Source of the DNA: Cochliopodium minus
Taxonomy: Eukaryota > Discosea > Himatismenida > Cochliopodiidae
Direction of reading: 5' to 3'
Length of the DNA stretch: 20,190 nucleotides
Assembly (NCBI GenBank): GCA_024220525.1
Contig: JAMYWO010000371.1
Span: 14,421 to 34,610, forward strand
The position numbers and the translations under genes were made by a program. Of the stretch, positions 1 through 9,933 are shown piece after piece; the first letter of the stretch is position 1; each line of letters begins with the position of its first letter. The notes under the pieces were generated by a model that worked only from the letters and a program-made list of their open reading frames with translations, was not told the origin of the DNA and made no database searches.

Positions 1-303
1 TTTTTGAGAAATCAAATTAAAAATCTATATTTTCGTAAAAAATAGAAAAATTATTCTTTTGGGAAATTTATAAACAAGTGTTAACAACTTCAACTGATTT
101 GAAAAGTAAGATTGTAATAAGCACTTTGGAAGTAAATTATTTATTAAAATAAAAAAAGGCATATGAAAAGTTTTATAGCGATATTGATCCTTATAAACAT
201 TTCATTTGATAAAAAAAAAAAAATTTGTTTCAACCATATAACAAATATATCGTTACTCCAATACTACAATCTCTATTGAAAATTATAATACTTAGTATCA
301 AGA
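1..303. other. Intergenic A/T-rich DNA upstream of first gene
   Basis: No convincing coding frame is visible on either strand. The stretch is A/T-rich with a poly(A) run near 211-223, and presumably holds the 5' flank of the small gene starting at 304. I cannot name a specific promoter element. Confidence 0.5.
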
Positions 304-531
304 ATGAATCCCAATAATACACCCACCCAAAAAGAAAAGGAAGAAAGGAGACAGAGATTGCTGAATGAAATGAAAAATGCGAAGGAATCATTCAATGTTG
401 ATACCTATAAGAAATCTTATCTCGATCATCATGAAAGAGGACAAGAACTATATCAAAGTAATAATAAATACAAAATTAAATTTAAAAATTATTAAATAGA
501 AAAGAAGCAAGGAAAGATAAATAATTCATAA
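304..531 (+). CDS. Small Lys/Glu-rich protein of unknown function
   Basis: I do not recognise this protein. The ATG at 304 opens a hydrophilic, charged frame (start MNPNNTPTQKEKEERRQRLL) rich in Lys, Glu, Asn and Gln, probably helical. A donor GTAATA at 458 and an acceptor TAG ending at 499 give a 41-nt phase-1 intron. The second exon adds about ten residues and stops with TAA at 529-531, making about 61 aa. If the intron is retained the protein is 63 aa and stops at 495, so the two forms differ only at the C-terminus. There is no signal peptide, membrane segment or cysteine pattern. Base composition is clearly less A/T-rich than the flanks, which supports coding. It is the first of two plus-strand genes, head-to-tail with the next. 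Confidence 0.5.
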
Positions 532-650
532 TTAATGAATATTATATTGTTTATGCTAATCTATGATAGTATCTATTTCATAATCAAAAAATTTAATTAA
601 GAAATTTAAAATTGAATTTTTTTTATTTTTTAAATAAATTCTTTATAATA

Positions 651-1357
651 ATGAATTTGATGAAAAAATTTAAAGATAATAGAGGATTAAACAAAGAAGT
701 AAAAAAAGTGGTGTTGCCTCCAAAAAAATATGAGACAACATATGTCCCGCCAAAATTTGAAATCTATTTGGGACCAAAGGGTACTTTGGAAGAATATACA
801 AATCCTCCCGAAATTAATATTGTTTACGTAAGAACAAAGGGTAGTCTTCGTAAACAGTTCAAAGCTAATGATCAAATGATGGCAAAAGACTTGTTGTGTA
901 ATATTAACTGAAAAAAAAAAAGAAAGAAATTTAATAATTTTAGATTTTGATTAAAAAAATAATATTCAAATAAAAAATATTTGTCAATACTTTGGAAAAA
1001 TATTTGATTAAAAAAAAAAAATAAAAAAAAATTAAAATATAAAAATTTTTTAAAAATAAATATATTGATACAGAATTTGTAAAAAGAATTGGATTTCCAA
1101 AAAAAAATTCAAAAAAAAAGATTAATTTTTCATTTTTTAAATCAGCATTAATGTGTTATCAGCTTGGACTTAATAAACACATGGACCAATTCATTTTGAT
1201 TTTGAGAAAACTGGGCACGAAAAATTTTTTCTACATTTCCCCCGACCAGAATGTCTTCCAACTCCTCAAAAATAACATCCAAACTGAAATTATCATCATT
1301 CCAGTGAGCACCGCTTCAAATGAAGCAAAAACTTTATATGAAAAAGTTAAGAACTGA
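651..1357 (+). CDS. Uncharacterised protein, possible ubiquitin-like fold
   Basis: Two exons, 651-897 and 1146-1357, join across a 248-nt phase-1 intron (donor GTAATATT, acceptor TTTAAATCAG) into a continuous frame of about 152 aa ending in TGA. The join reads MAKDLL-S-LMCYQLGLNK, so a helix continues smoothly across the splice. I chose ATG 651 over the in-frame non-ATG extension upstream because of its A-rich context. The first part is basic (KKFKDNRGLNKEVKK). From about residue 50 a strand-turn-strand-helix pattern (INIVYVRTKGSLRKQF, then MMAKDLLSLMCYQLGL, then FILIL) resembles the ubiquitin-like folds of FERM F1 or RA domains. That is a pattern guess, not an identification. No known catalytic motif is seen. 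The gene is convergent with the LRR gene, with about 150 bp of A/T-rich DNA between them. Confidence 0.6.
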
Positions 1358-1506
1358 AAGGAAAAAGAAAATAATGTGTTTTTATTTATGATTTGATTAA
1401 AAAAAATCTTTTTTTAAAAATGTTTTTTTTTTTAAGATATTAAAATTTTATTAAAACAGTTTTTAATTTATAATAAAAAAAAAAATGAATTTCAAATTAA
1501 AAAAAA

Positions 1507-3438
1507 TCATTTTTTTGTTGGTCTTCCTCTCATCAACCTACAAACAAACCCAAAGAGGAAAATGCCAGTAGTTGCAGCGAAAAAGGTGTTTCCGTACTTG
1601 TCGAAGAGTTCCTGGGGCTGGATGTAGTAAAGGGCTTCTGATTTCAAATTGTTTAAAAACTGATCATCGTGGGGTTGTGAAGTGTTTTCTTCTTCGACAT
1701 CGTTTTCCATGTTGATTTCACCAGTCAAAATTTCAGAAAAGTTCAAATCATTTTGTTGGTCAACTTTTTTGACAGGACTGATATAATAATAGCTTATCTC
1801 TTCTTCTTTCTTACTTTTTCCAGTCGTTTGTTTATTGTTGAAATTTTCATAATGAGTGCAATTATTGTTGCGTGTGGGAGAAATAATGTTTTCGTTGTTT
1901 TTATTGACGATGATGTTGTTCTCGTTGAAATTATAGAATTCTTTGATAGGAGAATTGTTTTTCTCTATGAAATGGTTGGTTTTTTGGATGGGAGAAGTGT
2001 CGATGTAGGAGAGGTTGTGTTCTGCATCTATTTTTTTAAGGTTTTGCATCTTTTTGAGCTTAGATGGGAGGTGTGTTATTCTGTTATATCTCAATTTAAG
2101 ATCCACAAGGCTAGAAAGTAAGCAAATTTGCTTAGGAACAACTGAAATACAATTTTCTAAAAGAGAAAAAAAAATATTGAATTAATTTCTTTAAAATCAT
2201 TTTTACCAGAAAGATCAAGGTGTCTCAAATTTTCTAAAGACCCAATGGAAGAAGGAATGGTTTCAATGGAATTTTTTCCCAAGATGAGGTTCTCAAGGCT
2301 CGAAGAAAGTAAGCAAATATCTGGAGAAATCGATTTCAATCTTTAAAGAAATTTCAATAAAAAAAATTCAAAAAATGTTAGAAATGATGAAAATAAAAAT
2401 TCAAAAATGTTAGAAATATTAAAATAAAATTTTGTTGTTACAAATTGTTTGAGAGATCCAATTTGGTGAGTTTTTTCAACTGCAAAGCAAAACTAAAGTC
2501 AGAAAGTCTGTTGTTAGCAACCAGCAAAACAACTAGAGGAACTGAATCATAAAAAGGGGAGATGTAATCAATCTGATTCGAAGAAACATCAAGATGAGAC
2601 AAGTTGGTGGAGAAGATGAGGTTGGTTGAATGGATGGAGTTAATGTTATTATTTGAAAAATCTATATGTGTTATGTTGCTTGGCCATTTTTTCGGTATTA
2701 CTACTATTTTATTATCGAAACAGTGTAAGTGTGTAAGTGAGTTCATTTCACTGAAATCGTTTGGTAGTGATTTTATAAAGTTATTTTGGAGATGCAATTC
2801 TTTTAGATTCATCATTTTGTTGATGTTTGGATCCACAAATGATAATTGATTATTTGATACATTTAATTTCTATTTTTAATAAATTAAATTGGATGAAATC
2901 TAAATTTGAATTTTTTTTTTTTTACCTGCAAATTTTTGAATGATTTTATTTGATAAGGAATATTTGTTATGGAATTAAAAGATAGATCTAATTCCTTGAC
3001 ATTAGGAAGAACAAATAAAACTGTTATATAAAAATATAAATAAAAAATCAGTCAAAAAGCAAAATTTTTTTTATATATGTATAATAACATACCTTCAGGG
3101 AATTCATTAAGATTGTTACATTTGATGGATAAGAAATTTAACATTGTCAATTTTTGTATTTCAATAGGTATTGAAGATAATTTATTGTGATCCAAAATCA
3201 AAGTGGTTATCATAACCATTGAACCCAAATTGATATTTGATATATTATTAAGATTCATTCCCGTTATGTTCAATTTTTTCGTTTTTTTGCTGTGTTCGAT
3301 CGCATCTTCAATCTTGATACTGGGATTGGAGTTTTTCTTTTGGATTTTAGTTGGGGTGAGGAATTTGTTGGTGAGGATATTATTTTTGGAGTTGCTGCTT
3401 GTATTGGTTTGATTGGTGATATCTCGAAGGACACTCAT
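1507..3438 (-). CDS. Tail-anchored leucine-rich-repeat protein (Ras/SHOC2-type LRRs)
   Basis: Five exons (3438-3093, 3020-2926, 2869-2442, 2340-2207, 2156-1507) join in frame to a protein of about 550 aa. The N-terminal 60 residues are Ser/Thr/Asn-rich. Then follow about a dozen LRRs of the LxxLxLxxNxLxxLPxxI class typical of Ras-interacting and SHOC2-like LRR proteins (for example LILDHNKLSSIPIEIQKL and LDLSFNSITNIPYQI). A low-complexity Asn/Glu-rich linker of about 150 residues comes after. The protein ends with a hydrophobic helix at about 526-542 (FFAATTGIFLFGFVCRL) and a short basic tail RGRPTKK. This is the layout of a tail-anchored protein whose LRRs face the cytosol; ER or mitochondrial outer membrane are both possible. 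LRRs bind protein partners, but the partner here is unknown. Three of four introns are 50-72 or about 100 nt, and exon junctions fall inside repeats. Confidence 0.88.
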
Positions 3439-3669
3439 TTTTTTTAAAAATTTATAAAAATTATAACGATTTTAATAAAATTTTTTTGAATAATTGGCGG
3501 TTGGAAAAAGCAAAAATTAAAATTCATACAAAGATAAATAATTTGATCAAATAATACAATTCAAGAGTAAAAACAATTCTTAAAATCAATAATTAAAAAA
3601 ATGAATAATAAATAATTTTTTAATAATTTCTTTGAAAAATAAAATATGAAATTTCTCAAAAAAGAATTC

Positions 3670-5045
3670 TCAATTATTATTGTTTTCAATGACATTCTTT
3701 GGGGAATAAAAATCAAACCACTTCTTCTCCATGTGATGCATCTCGCCGGGCAAGACGAGGGAATGGAGAGGAGCGCCAAAATCGACATTCAAAAGCTCCT
3801 TGATGGTACCTGCAACGATCAATTGATCATCTGCTCCAATACGAGCGACACCAATAGCAAAAGAATCCTCTGTGCAAACTTTTAAAATAAAAGTAAAAAA
3901 TAAAAAATAAAAATAAAATAAAAAAAATAACATCATTCAAAAATATTCATATTAAACAAAATAAATATTTTTTTATTTTACTATTTTGTTTTCTTTTTTC
4001 TTCGATTAACAGGAGTTGTTTGAGTGCTTGGTTGACGGTCATGTATCTTGGAGGCTCAAAGATTTTGTTTCCCTTCAACAAGTTTTCGACAGACTGTTCT
4101 TTAACTTTGATATCAAGAAGACATAAAGTATGAAGTCCTAATAGAAAATAAAAAGATAAAAAAAAAAAATCAAAAGTAAAAAATAAACATAAAAATATAA
4201 TCATTGAAAAATAATTATTTTTTTTTACCTCTAGACTTGTTATCTACGATGTGGTCATAGAAGCTGTCTGGTTGCCAAGTATTCGTGAAAAAAACCAAAG
4301 AGATAGTATAACCGAATCTATAAAGTTGCATTCCTATTTTGAGAAAAAAAAATAAAAAAAAAAAATATAAAAAATAAATGAAATAAACGTAATAAATTTA
4401 ATAAATGTTGAAAAATTTTCGATTTTTTTTTTTTGTACCTGTCACTCCAACAGCGTTCATAATACTTGCGTTATGAACTACTTTGCATGGAATTTTTAAT
4501 TTTACAGCTCTCCTATAAATGTCAGAGTGAGTTGTAGCACCGAACTGTTTAAAAAAAAAAAATGGTGAGGATGTTAATTTAATTTGAATAATATTGTAAA
4601 TAATTTCAATTTTTTTTTTTTTTTTTACTGGATCTCCCACAACTAGCAAACATACATCTTCTTTATCTGCATTTTCCAATATAGATTTGCTATCTATTAT
4701 TGTTTGTGAAGGTAATTATGTCAAATATATTGAACAGAATATATTAAAATCACCTTGCTCCACCATTTCTCTATCTGCCAATATAATTGTTTTTCCATAT
4801 GCTTTTTCCTTTTTTTAATTATTTGATAAATTATTCAGTATTAATTTTTCATTGATTCAAAATAAATTTCCGCTTTGTAAAATATATATATATTTTTTTT
4901 TTTTTACGAGCTTCTCTTTATCCACTCCCAAAATGGAGGTGTATGCTTCAAGATATATTCTGGAGCATTTTTGGACAATCTTCAATCCTTTGACAGTGAT
5001 ATCTTCTTCATTGCAAAGACCCAAACCAATCAAATAAAAAACCAT
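3670..5045 (-). CDS. DPH5: Diphthine methyl ester synthase (diphthamide biosynthesis)
   Basis: This is a SAM-dependent methyltransferase of the cytosolic diphthamide pathway that methylates the modified histidine of elongation factor 2. Seven exons (5045-4908, 4808-4754, 4693-4629, 4544-4439, 4333-4229, 4137-3982, 3878-3670) join in frame to about 277 aa, close to the family's usual 270-290. The N-terminus [20 protein letters not shown] is the tetrapyrrole-methylase-type SAM-binding strand and GxGL loop. Further family landmarks are [73 protein letters not shown] and [19 protein letters not shown] 5045 was chosen because it begins the conserved strand; an upstream in-frame stretch to 5153 is Lys-rich and looks like leader. 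Introns are 60-105 nt. No damage is seen. Confidence 0.96.
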
Positions 5046-5318
5046 TTTTTTTTTTTTTTTTTTAATTTTATTTCTTTTTAAAAATTCAAGAATGTGTCTC
5101 ATTTTGGAAGCGCATTGAGAACCCATGAAATATTTTCTCGAAATTAAGATCAAATTTGCAACAAAATATCTTTTATGAGATAACTTTAAATTAAAATTTT
5201 ATTTTGATGAAAGAATTTGATATCAAAAGGTTATAGAAATGATTATTTGAGAGTTTATTGTCAGACAAATTTTTTGGTGTTTTTTTATATTTGTTTAATT
5301 TTTCCAAAATAATCACAT

Positions 5319-5863
5319 TTAAATGTTCATTGCAAATTCCATATGCTTATGAATATCAGGGATAGGAAAATTAGGTTCATCTTGTGGATCTATCAATAAG
5401 AATATATGAAAAATGAGCTCTAAATAAAAATTTTTAGAAGAAACATACCACACAAGTAATCTTCGAAATCGATATCTTCATCATCTCCTCTCAATATTTC
5501 TAATCCTAAATAAGAGGTCTTGAGATTTGGGATACGTTGGAATTGTGATACCAATTTTTGTTCCATATGAAGGCGCATTGGGAAATGAGTACCAAATGTA
5601 TTTTTTGATGCAAAAGATTCAAGATTTACTTGATTTCTTTGAAACTAAAAAGGAATATTGTATAAATTTAAATTTTGGTAAGATAATATATTAGTATCTA
5701 AATAGATACTGATATATTTTTTATTAGAGGTATATATTTTTTATTAGAGGTATACATTTTTTTGTATGTGTTCAACAGGATGTTCATTGAATCCTGGTGT
5801 GATATTATTATCATTTCTTATTTGCATATTTCTTTTATCTTGTTGATATGTAACAGTCTGCAT
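5319..5863 (-). CDS. POMP: Proteasome maturation protein (POMP/Ump1)
   Basis: This is a chaperone that assembles 20S proteasome half-particles and is degraded inside the finished proteasome. Three exons (5863-5756, 5644-5449, 5389-5319) join in frame to about 124 aa, within the family's normal 120-150. The diagnostic C-terminal half is clear: FPMRLHMEQKLVSQFQRIP, then LGLEILRGDDEDIDFEDYL, matching the Ump1 consensus of an M/F-E-x-K segment followed by LxxLRGxDexIxFEDxL, and the protein ends HKHMEFAMNI. The N-terminus is Asn/Gln-rich and not conserved, as usual in this family. The ATG at 5863 is the first after an in-frame stop. Intron 1 (5755-5645) starts with a duplicated 20-bp unit, annotated separately. 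The gene follows the same strand as its neighbours, with about 270 bp to the DPH5 start. Confidence 0.93.
5711..5760 (-). repeat. 20-bp tandem duplication starting at the POMP intron-1 donor
   Basis: On the minus strand the intron begins with a 20-nt unit (GTATACCTCTAATAAAAAAT). It is followed directly by a copy that differs only in its first base (ATATACCTCTAATAAAAAAT), so the second copy lacks the donor GT. A third, partial start (ATATC) follows. Confidence 0.85.
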
Positions 5864-6058
5864 TTCTCTCAATGTTATTTGATATCAATTTTTTTTTATT
5901 AATATTACAGTGACAACAAAATTTTTTCTTTTACAATATAATAATCAAATGGATTTGAAGAAATGGAAAGAAAATGATAGATGAATTTAAAATTCATGTA
6001 ATTTTTAGGTGTATTGATTTCAATAAAAATAATTGTAAACAAATAATTAAAGGCTTCA

Positions 6059-8811
6059 TTACAATTCAGTTTTAACATCTTCAAAGCTCATGGATGGAAT
6101 GTTCATCTGCAACATCATTTTGGGAAATTGGTTACAGTGATCTTTGCTTCTAATGGGAGTTTGGTGATGATCCAAATAGCACTGTCCCAAACATACGTCA
6201 GGAACACTGACGCTGGCAATATTGGAAGAGAAAGGAGGAATTCTAGCAGATAAAGTACCGATAGCACTTCTACAAAGGTAACTAACAATTGGTGTTCCTA
6301 GAAATTTCAAAATAAAAAATTTTCAAGAAATAAAAAAATTTTAAATAAATATTTAAAATGATTAAAAATATTTAAAATAAATGAAAATATTTTTTCAATT
6401 TTTTTTTACCTCCTGTTCCTGTTACTTCAGAAGCAGGCACCTTTGGAATAGACTTGAGAATGAAAGTAATAATATGGTCAACATGAGCTAATCTGAACTC
6501 CCCGGCTGCAGTCACTGCATCATTGTAAGCATCGTATAAATACTCACATCTTTCATCAGAATTTAAGTCGCAGTCTAACAAAAAAAGATTTTAATAGAAA
6601 AAAAATTAATTAAATAAAAATAAAAGGAAAATAAAAAATTTATGAAAGTAAAAAATTTTAAAAAAAAATATTTAAAAAAAATTATTAAAAAAAACTTAAT
6701 TGATTAAAAGAATAAAAAGTAGTTAATTTTTTAATAAAAGTAAATATAACCTGTGACATACTCACGAATACGATTCTCTTGTCTTATATAGTCAATGAAT
6801 TGGTAGTGTTTTTTAGGCTGAAACTTTCTAAAATCGTTCATGGTAGATTGCAAATCTTTGTCAGACTCTATGCTGCTTCTAATTTGCAATCCCGCATCAA
6901 TAGCACTAATTGTAGTTGTCATAGCACCTGAACAAAAAAAAAAATTTAAGAATAAAAATTTGTCGCGTTAATTTTTAATTTTTATTTTTTAAATTTATTT
7001 TTTAATTTTTTTGTTTTAAATTTTTTTTTTGTTTGTATATTTTACCACTTGGACCTCTGAGTCCCTTTACAACTTCACCCAATCTAATCACTCTTTGGTC
7101 AGTCTCAGAAAATTTGATAGTAAAGGTTTTCTGTGCATCCCCCTCAAAAACAATGCCATTCACATGAGTATTGCCACAAATCAAAAAAGGTCTAGCGGCA
7201 CCATAAAAATTCTCCGACTTGAAAAAATGTCTCATGTGTTTTAAAGTGATCATCGTTTTTCTGATGTTAAAAGCGATTTTACGTAAAAGTTTGATAACTT
7301 TTTCGAGATTTTTTTTTTGTTGGTTATCTTTTTGTTTTTTGGTGAGGTTTATCATTTGGGTGATGGATCCGACAGATTTTGCTATCGTTTTCTCTACAGC
7401 GCAGTGGGCTGCGTAAAACCCCTTTTCTGCTCTGTAAGCTGTTGGCTCGGAGGTGGAGGTTATTGTTCTTTGGATCTCCCAATTATCATACTAATTCGAA
7501 AAAAATTTAAACATCATTAAATGATTGATTAGGAAAAAAATAAAAATTTTTTAAAAAAAAACCGGTTTTATTATTATTGAATTAAATGAATAATAAACAT
7601 TAAAAAAATTATTTTGAACTTATTTTTTATTGTTATAAATTAAATTTATAGAAAGATATTTCTTTATTTACTTTTTAAAAATTTTTGTTATGTTTTTCAA
7701 AAAGTTACTTTAAAACAAAATATTTTAAAAATAATAAATTAGAAACTTATTTCTTTACTAATTATTTTTTAAAAATATTTATTATTTTTTCTTTTTTTAC
7801 GTCTAAAATATCACCATCTTCGGAATTTCTAACACAATTATCCAATATGGATGAAGCATAACTCACTGTAGGCTCACGGTCCAATTTGGAAGCAAGAGTA
7901 AGAAGAGGTAAACTAATGGAGGCAGGAACTCTGATAGGATCTCCTTTTTTCCCGCTCCTGTTTTGATTGTATCCTATTCTGCATGTTGCAATAGAAAGCC
8001 AATGGATCATATCTTCTCTTCTGATTTCTAATTCTAAATCTTATTTTTAAAATTTTTTAAATTGATTTTTTTATTTAAAAAATTTAAAGATACAAAATAA
8101 AAATTTTAATTGACAATCAAGAATTTTATTTTTGATTGTTGCATCTGATTTATATTAGAAAAAAATTGGATTTGTAAAGAGTAAGAAGAGTACACAAGAG
8201 TTTGTTTTAAAAATAAAATGTAATCAAACAAAACCATTTCCTTCAAATAAATTTCAAATTGATTTTAATCTTATGAAACAAATAAAATAATTCATAGAAA
8301 ATAATTTTAAAAAAATTATAAAAGGGCTCGTTACATAAACATTGATATGTATTCCTTTTTAGAATTGTTTGATTGGAAATTTGTTGGGCATTTGATGAAG
8401 AAATTTATTATAATTGTGATTAATATGATAATATAGGCAGATATACATTTAAATTTCTCCTAATATACTATATTCGGAAATTGAAAACTTTCAGATAGAT
8501 TCAATAAGAATTTAATATTGGAATGTGGTTTATAGTTTATTTTTTAGTTAATCTTTACCGTTATTTTCAAAATCTGTAAAGATATCGCTTTTCATATCTA
8601 TTTCTTTGGCAGCATCATCTATATCTGAGGTTATATTTGGATTATTTCTCATCACTTGGCAGAGTCTCTTCAATGATGGCTCGAGGCAATCCTCCTTTGA
8701 TTTATTGAATGGCAAAAATCCATTCTCTCCATTCTCAACTACGGACCAATATGAACAATAAACCGCAATTATATTTGAAAAAATAAAAGCAATTAAAATT
8801 ATTTCCTTCAT
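6059..8811 (-). CDS. Secreted-type indoleamine 2,3-dioxygenase family protein
   Basis: IDOs are heme enzymes that open the indole ring of tryptophan to N-formylkynurenine. Six exons (8811-8559, 8039-7801, 7490-7046, 6927-6751, 6574-6410, 6297-6059) join in frame to about 505 aa, longer than the usual 400-450. Residues 1-19 are a signal peptide (MKEIILIAFIFSNIIAVYC). Family landmarks follow: NGFLP (IDO entry motif), VPASISLPLL, PTVSYASSILDN, GFYAAHCAVE, FYGAARPFL, LRGPSGAM, DAGLQI and GTGGTPIVSYL. The heme-ligand histidine is His402 in FRLAHVDHII (His346 in human IDO1). Phe259, Tyr260 and Arg264 occupy the positions of human Phe226, Phe227 and Arg231. A Lys-rich insert (about 213-235) and a Cys-containing C-terminal extension are unusual. 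A signal peptide is not typical of IDO, which is normally cytosolic. A heme protein without dioxygenase activity is possible. Confidence 0.9.
8040..8558 (-). other. Unusually long first intron of the IDO gene
   Basis: This 519-nt stretch separates the signal-peptide exon from the rest of the dioxygenase; other introns in the window are mostly 50-340 nt. Splicing 8559 to 8039 keeps phase 1 and gives a protein that fills the IDO N-terminal region at the right length. The central part (about 8210-8500) is noticeably less A/T-pure than other introns. It contains a 43-codon open stretch on the minus strand with no usable phase-1 donor, so I did not call an exon. A short inverted repeat (CAATCAA / TTGATTG) lies at about 8114-8138. 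I found no tRNA or clear snoRNA boxes. Confidence 0.65.
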
Positions 8812-9111
8812 TTTTTTTTTATTTTTGGAGTGATCCACATTTGTAAATAATAATCCAAAGAAAATGTATAAATCCACTTGATTTCTCCAAATTATTTGGT
8901 TAATTGGTTGTTGATTTTTTAGAAAAGGAAGTAAATTTTAATGTAAATCTTGAAAACTAAATTTCAAAGGATGTTTAAATGGAAATTTAAAATAATTCGG
9001 TGAAAAATTTAAAAAAAATTATAAAATTAAAAAATTAATTTAATCAAAAATTAAAACTAAAGAGAAAATTTTCTCATTTTTAAAAACAATTGATAAGCTT
9101 TTGTATCTTAA

Positions 9112-9681
9112 TCAATCTTGATCTAGAACGACTTCTTTGTCATCAAAGTAATCAGAAGAATCAGTATCGAATTTCCAGATGCTTCCTAAACTCAATTTAG
9201 AGTTATCATTGTACTCCTTTCCAACAACATAGAGATAAAGGAGGAAGGTGACCAAATTAATCAAAATGAGAAATAGATCTGCAAAAATGTTGGCATGTCT
9301 GATTATATCTGGTACGATTCTAAGAGCAATGAAAATCAATTTAATCCCAGAAAAATAAGTAAGAAATAAAATTGTGTTAATGTATTTCAGAGAATATTTA
9401 TCTCTTTTCTTGATATCAAATCTTCTTATATACTTGTCTTTCTTCTTCAACAGATAACATGATTTTAATCCAACCATTATTTCAAATAATGTGAATAATC
9501 CAAGTATGATATCAACTGGCAAAAAGTAACAGTTCCAAAAATAGATTTGCCTTATGTTTCCTCCTATAATGTCTTTAAGATCTTGGATCCCATAATACAG
9601 ATATACTCCTATTTGTGAAGCTGTAAGAATAAATATTGTAAGACAAAAAGGAATGTAGAAAGCAGATTTCAAAAATGACAT
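9112..9681 (-). CDS. Four-helix membrane protein of unknown function
   Basis: A single uninterrupted frame of 189 aa, unlike its intron-rich neighbours. Four hydrophobic helices are evident, at about residues 7-32 (IPFCLTIFILTASQIGVYLY), 48-77, 99-122 and 132-153. A basic loop lies between helices 2 and 3 (KKKDKYIRRFDIKKRDKY), so that loop is probably cytosolic and both termini are too. The C-terminal tail is acidic (FDTDSSDYFDDKEVVLDQD). The layout resembles tetraspan families in general, but I see no tetraspanin CCG motif or claudin signature and cannot assign a family. ATG 9681 follows directly after A/T-rich flank. About 250 bp separate it from the receptor gene's stop, and about 300 bp from the dioxygenase start. 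Confidence 0.8.
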   Translation of the reverse strand: MSFLKSAFYIPFCLTIFILTASQIGVYLYYGIQDLKDIIGGNIRQIYFWNCYFLPVDIILGLFTLFEIMVGLKSCYLLKKKDKYIRRFDIKKRDKYSLKYINTILFLTYFSGIKLIFIALRIVPDIIRHANIFADLFLILINLVTFLLYLYVVGKEYNDNSKLSLGSIWKFDTDSSDYFDDKEVVLDQD

Positions 9682-9933
9682 TCAATCAAAATTTTTTGAT
9701 TGTTTTTATTTAATTTTTTTTTTTTAATTTTATTTATATTATTTTTGTCATATATTTTTGAATTAATGAGCTTTTTAGAATTTAAATTGCCCAAATTCTT
9801 TTTTCCAAGCATTCTTAGTTTGATTTAATTTATATTAATAAATTCACCTCCTTTTTTTATTATATTTAAAATTAATAAAAAATAAATGAATAATGAAAAA
9901 TTAGTTGTGGCTTTATTTAAACATGTAATTTGA
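9682..9933. other. Intergenic A/T-rich DNA
   Basis: Lies between the 3' end of the receptor-RasGAP gene and the start of the four-helix membrane protein gene. No coding frame with protein-like composition is visible. It must hold the receptor's polyadenylation region and the downstream gene's promoter, but individual signals cannot be distinguished in such A/T-rich DNA. Confidence 0.5.

Noticed and set aside
304-911. Joining the first small gene to the 651 frame as one gene
   Set aside because: The donor at 458 is phase 1, while the only nearby acceptor before the 651 frame (at 601) needs phase 2, and in-frame stops intervene.
1753-3412. Plus-strand frames at 1753-2121, 2604-2849 and 3203-3412
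   Set aside because: They are antisense to the LRR gene, consist of hydrophobic low-quality sequence and have no independent support.
7029-7520. Plus-strand overlapping frames at 7029-7520
   Set aside because: Antisense shadows of the long dioxygenase exon 7490-7046.
8112-8140. Possible intronic snoRNA or tRNA in the long IDO intron
   Set aside because: There is only a short 7-8-bp inverted repeat; no paired C/D boxes, H/ACA boxes or cloverleaf were found.
8548-8877. Signal-peptide frame as an independent small secreted protein
   Set aside because: It contains the GFLP motif expected at the IDO N-terminus and ends in a phase-1 donor that matches the next dioxygenase exon; lengths fit the family. 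The first Met at 8877 was rejected in favour of 8811, which gives a normal signal peptide.
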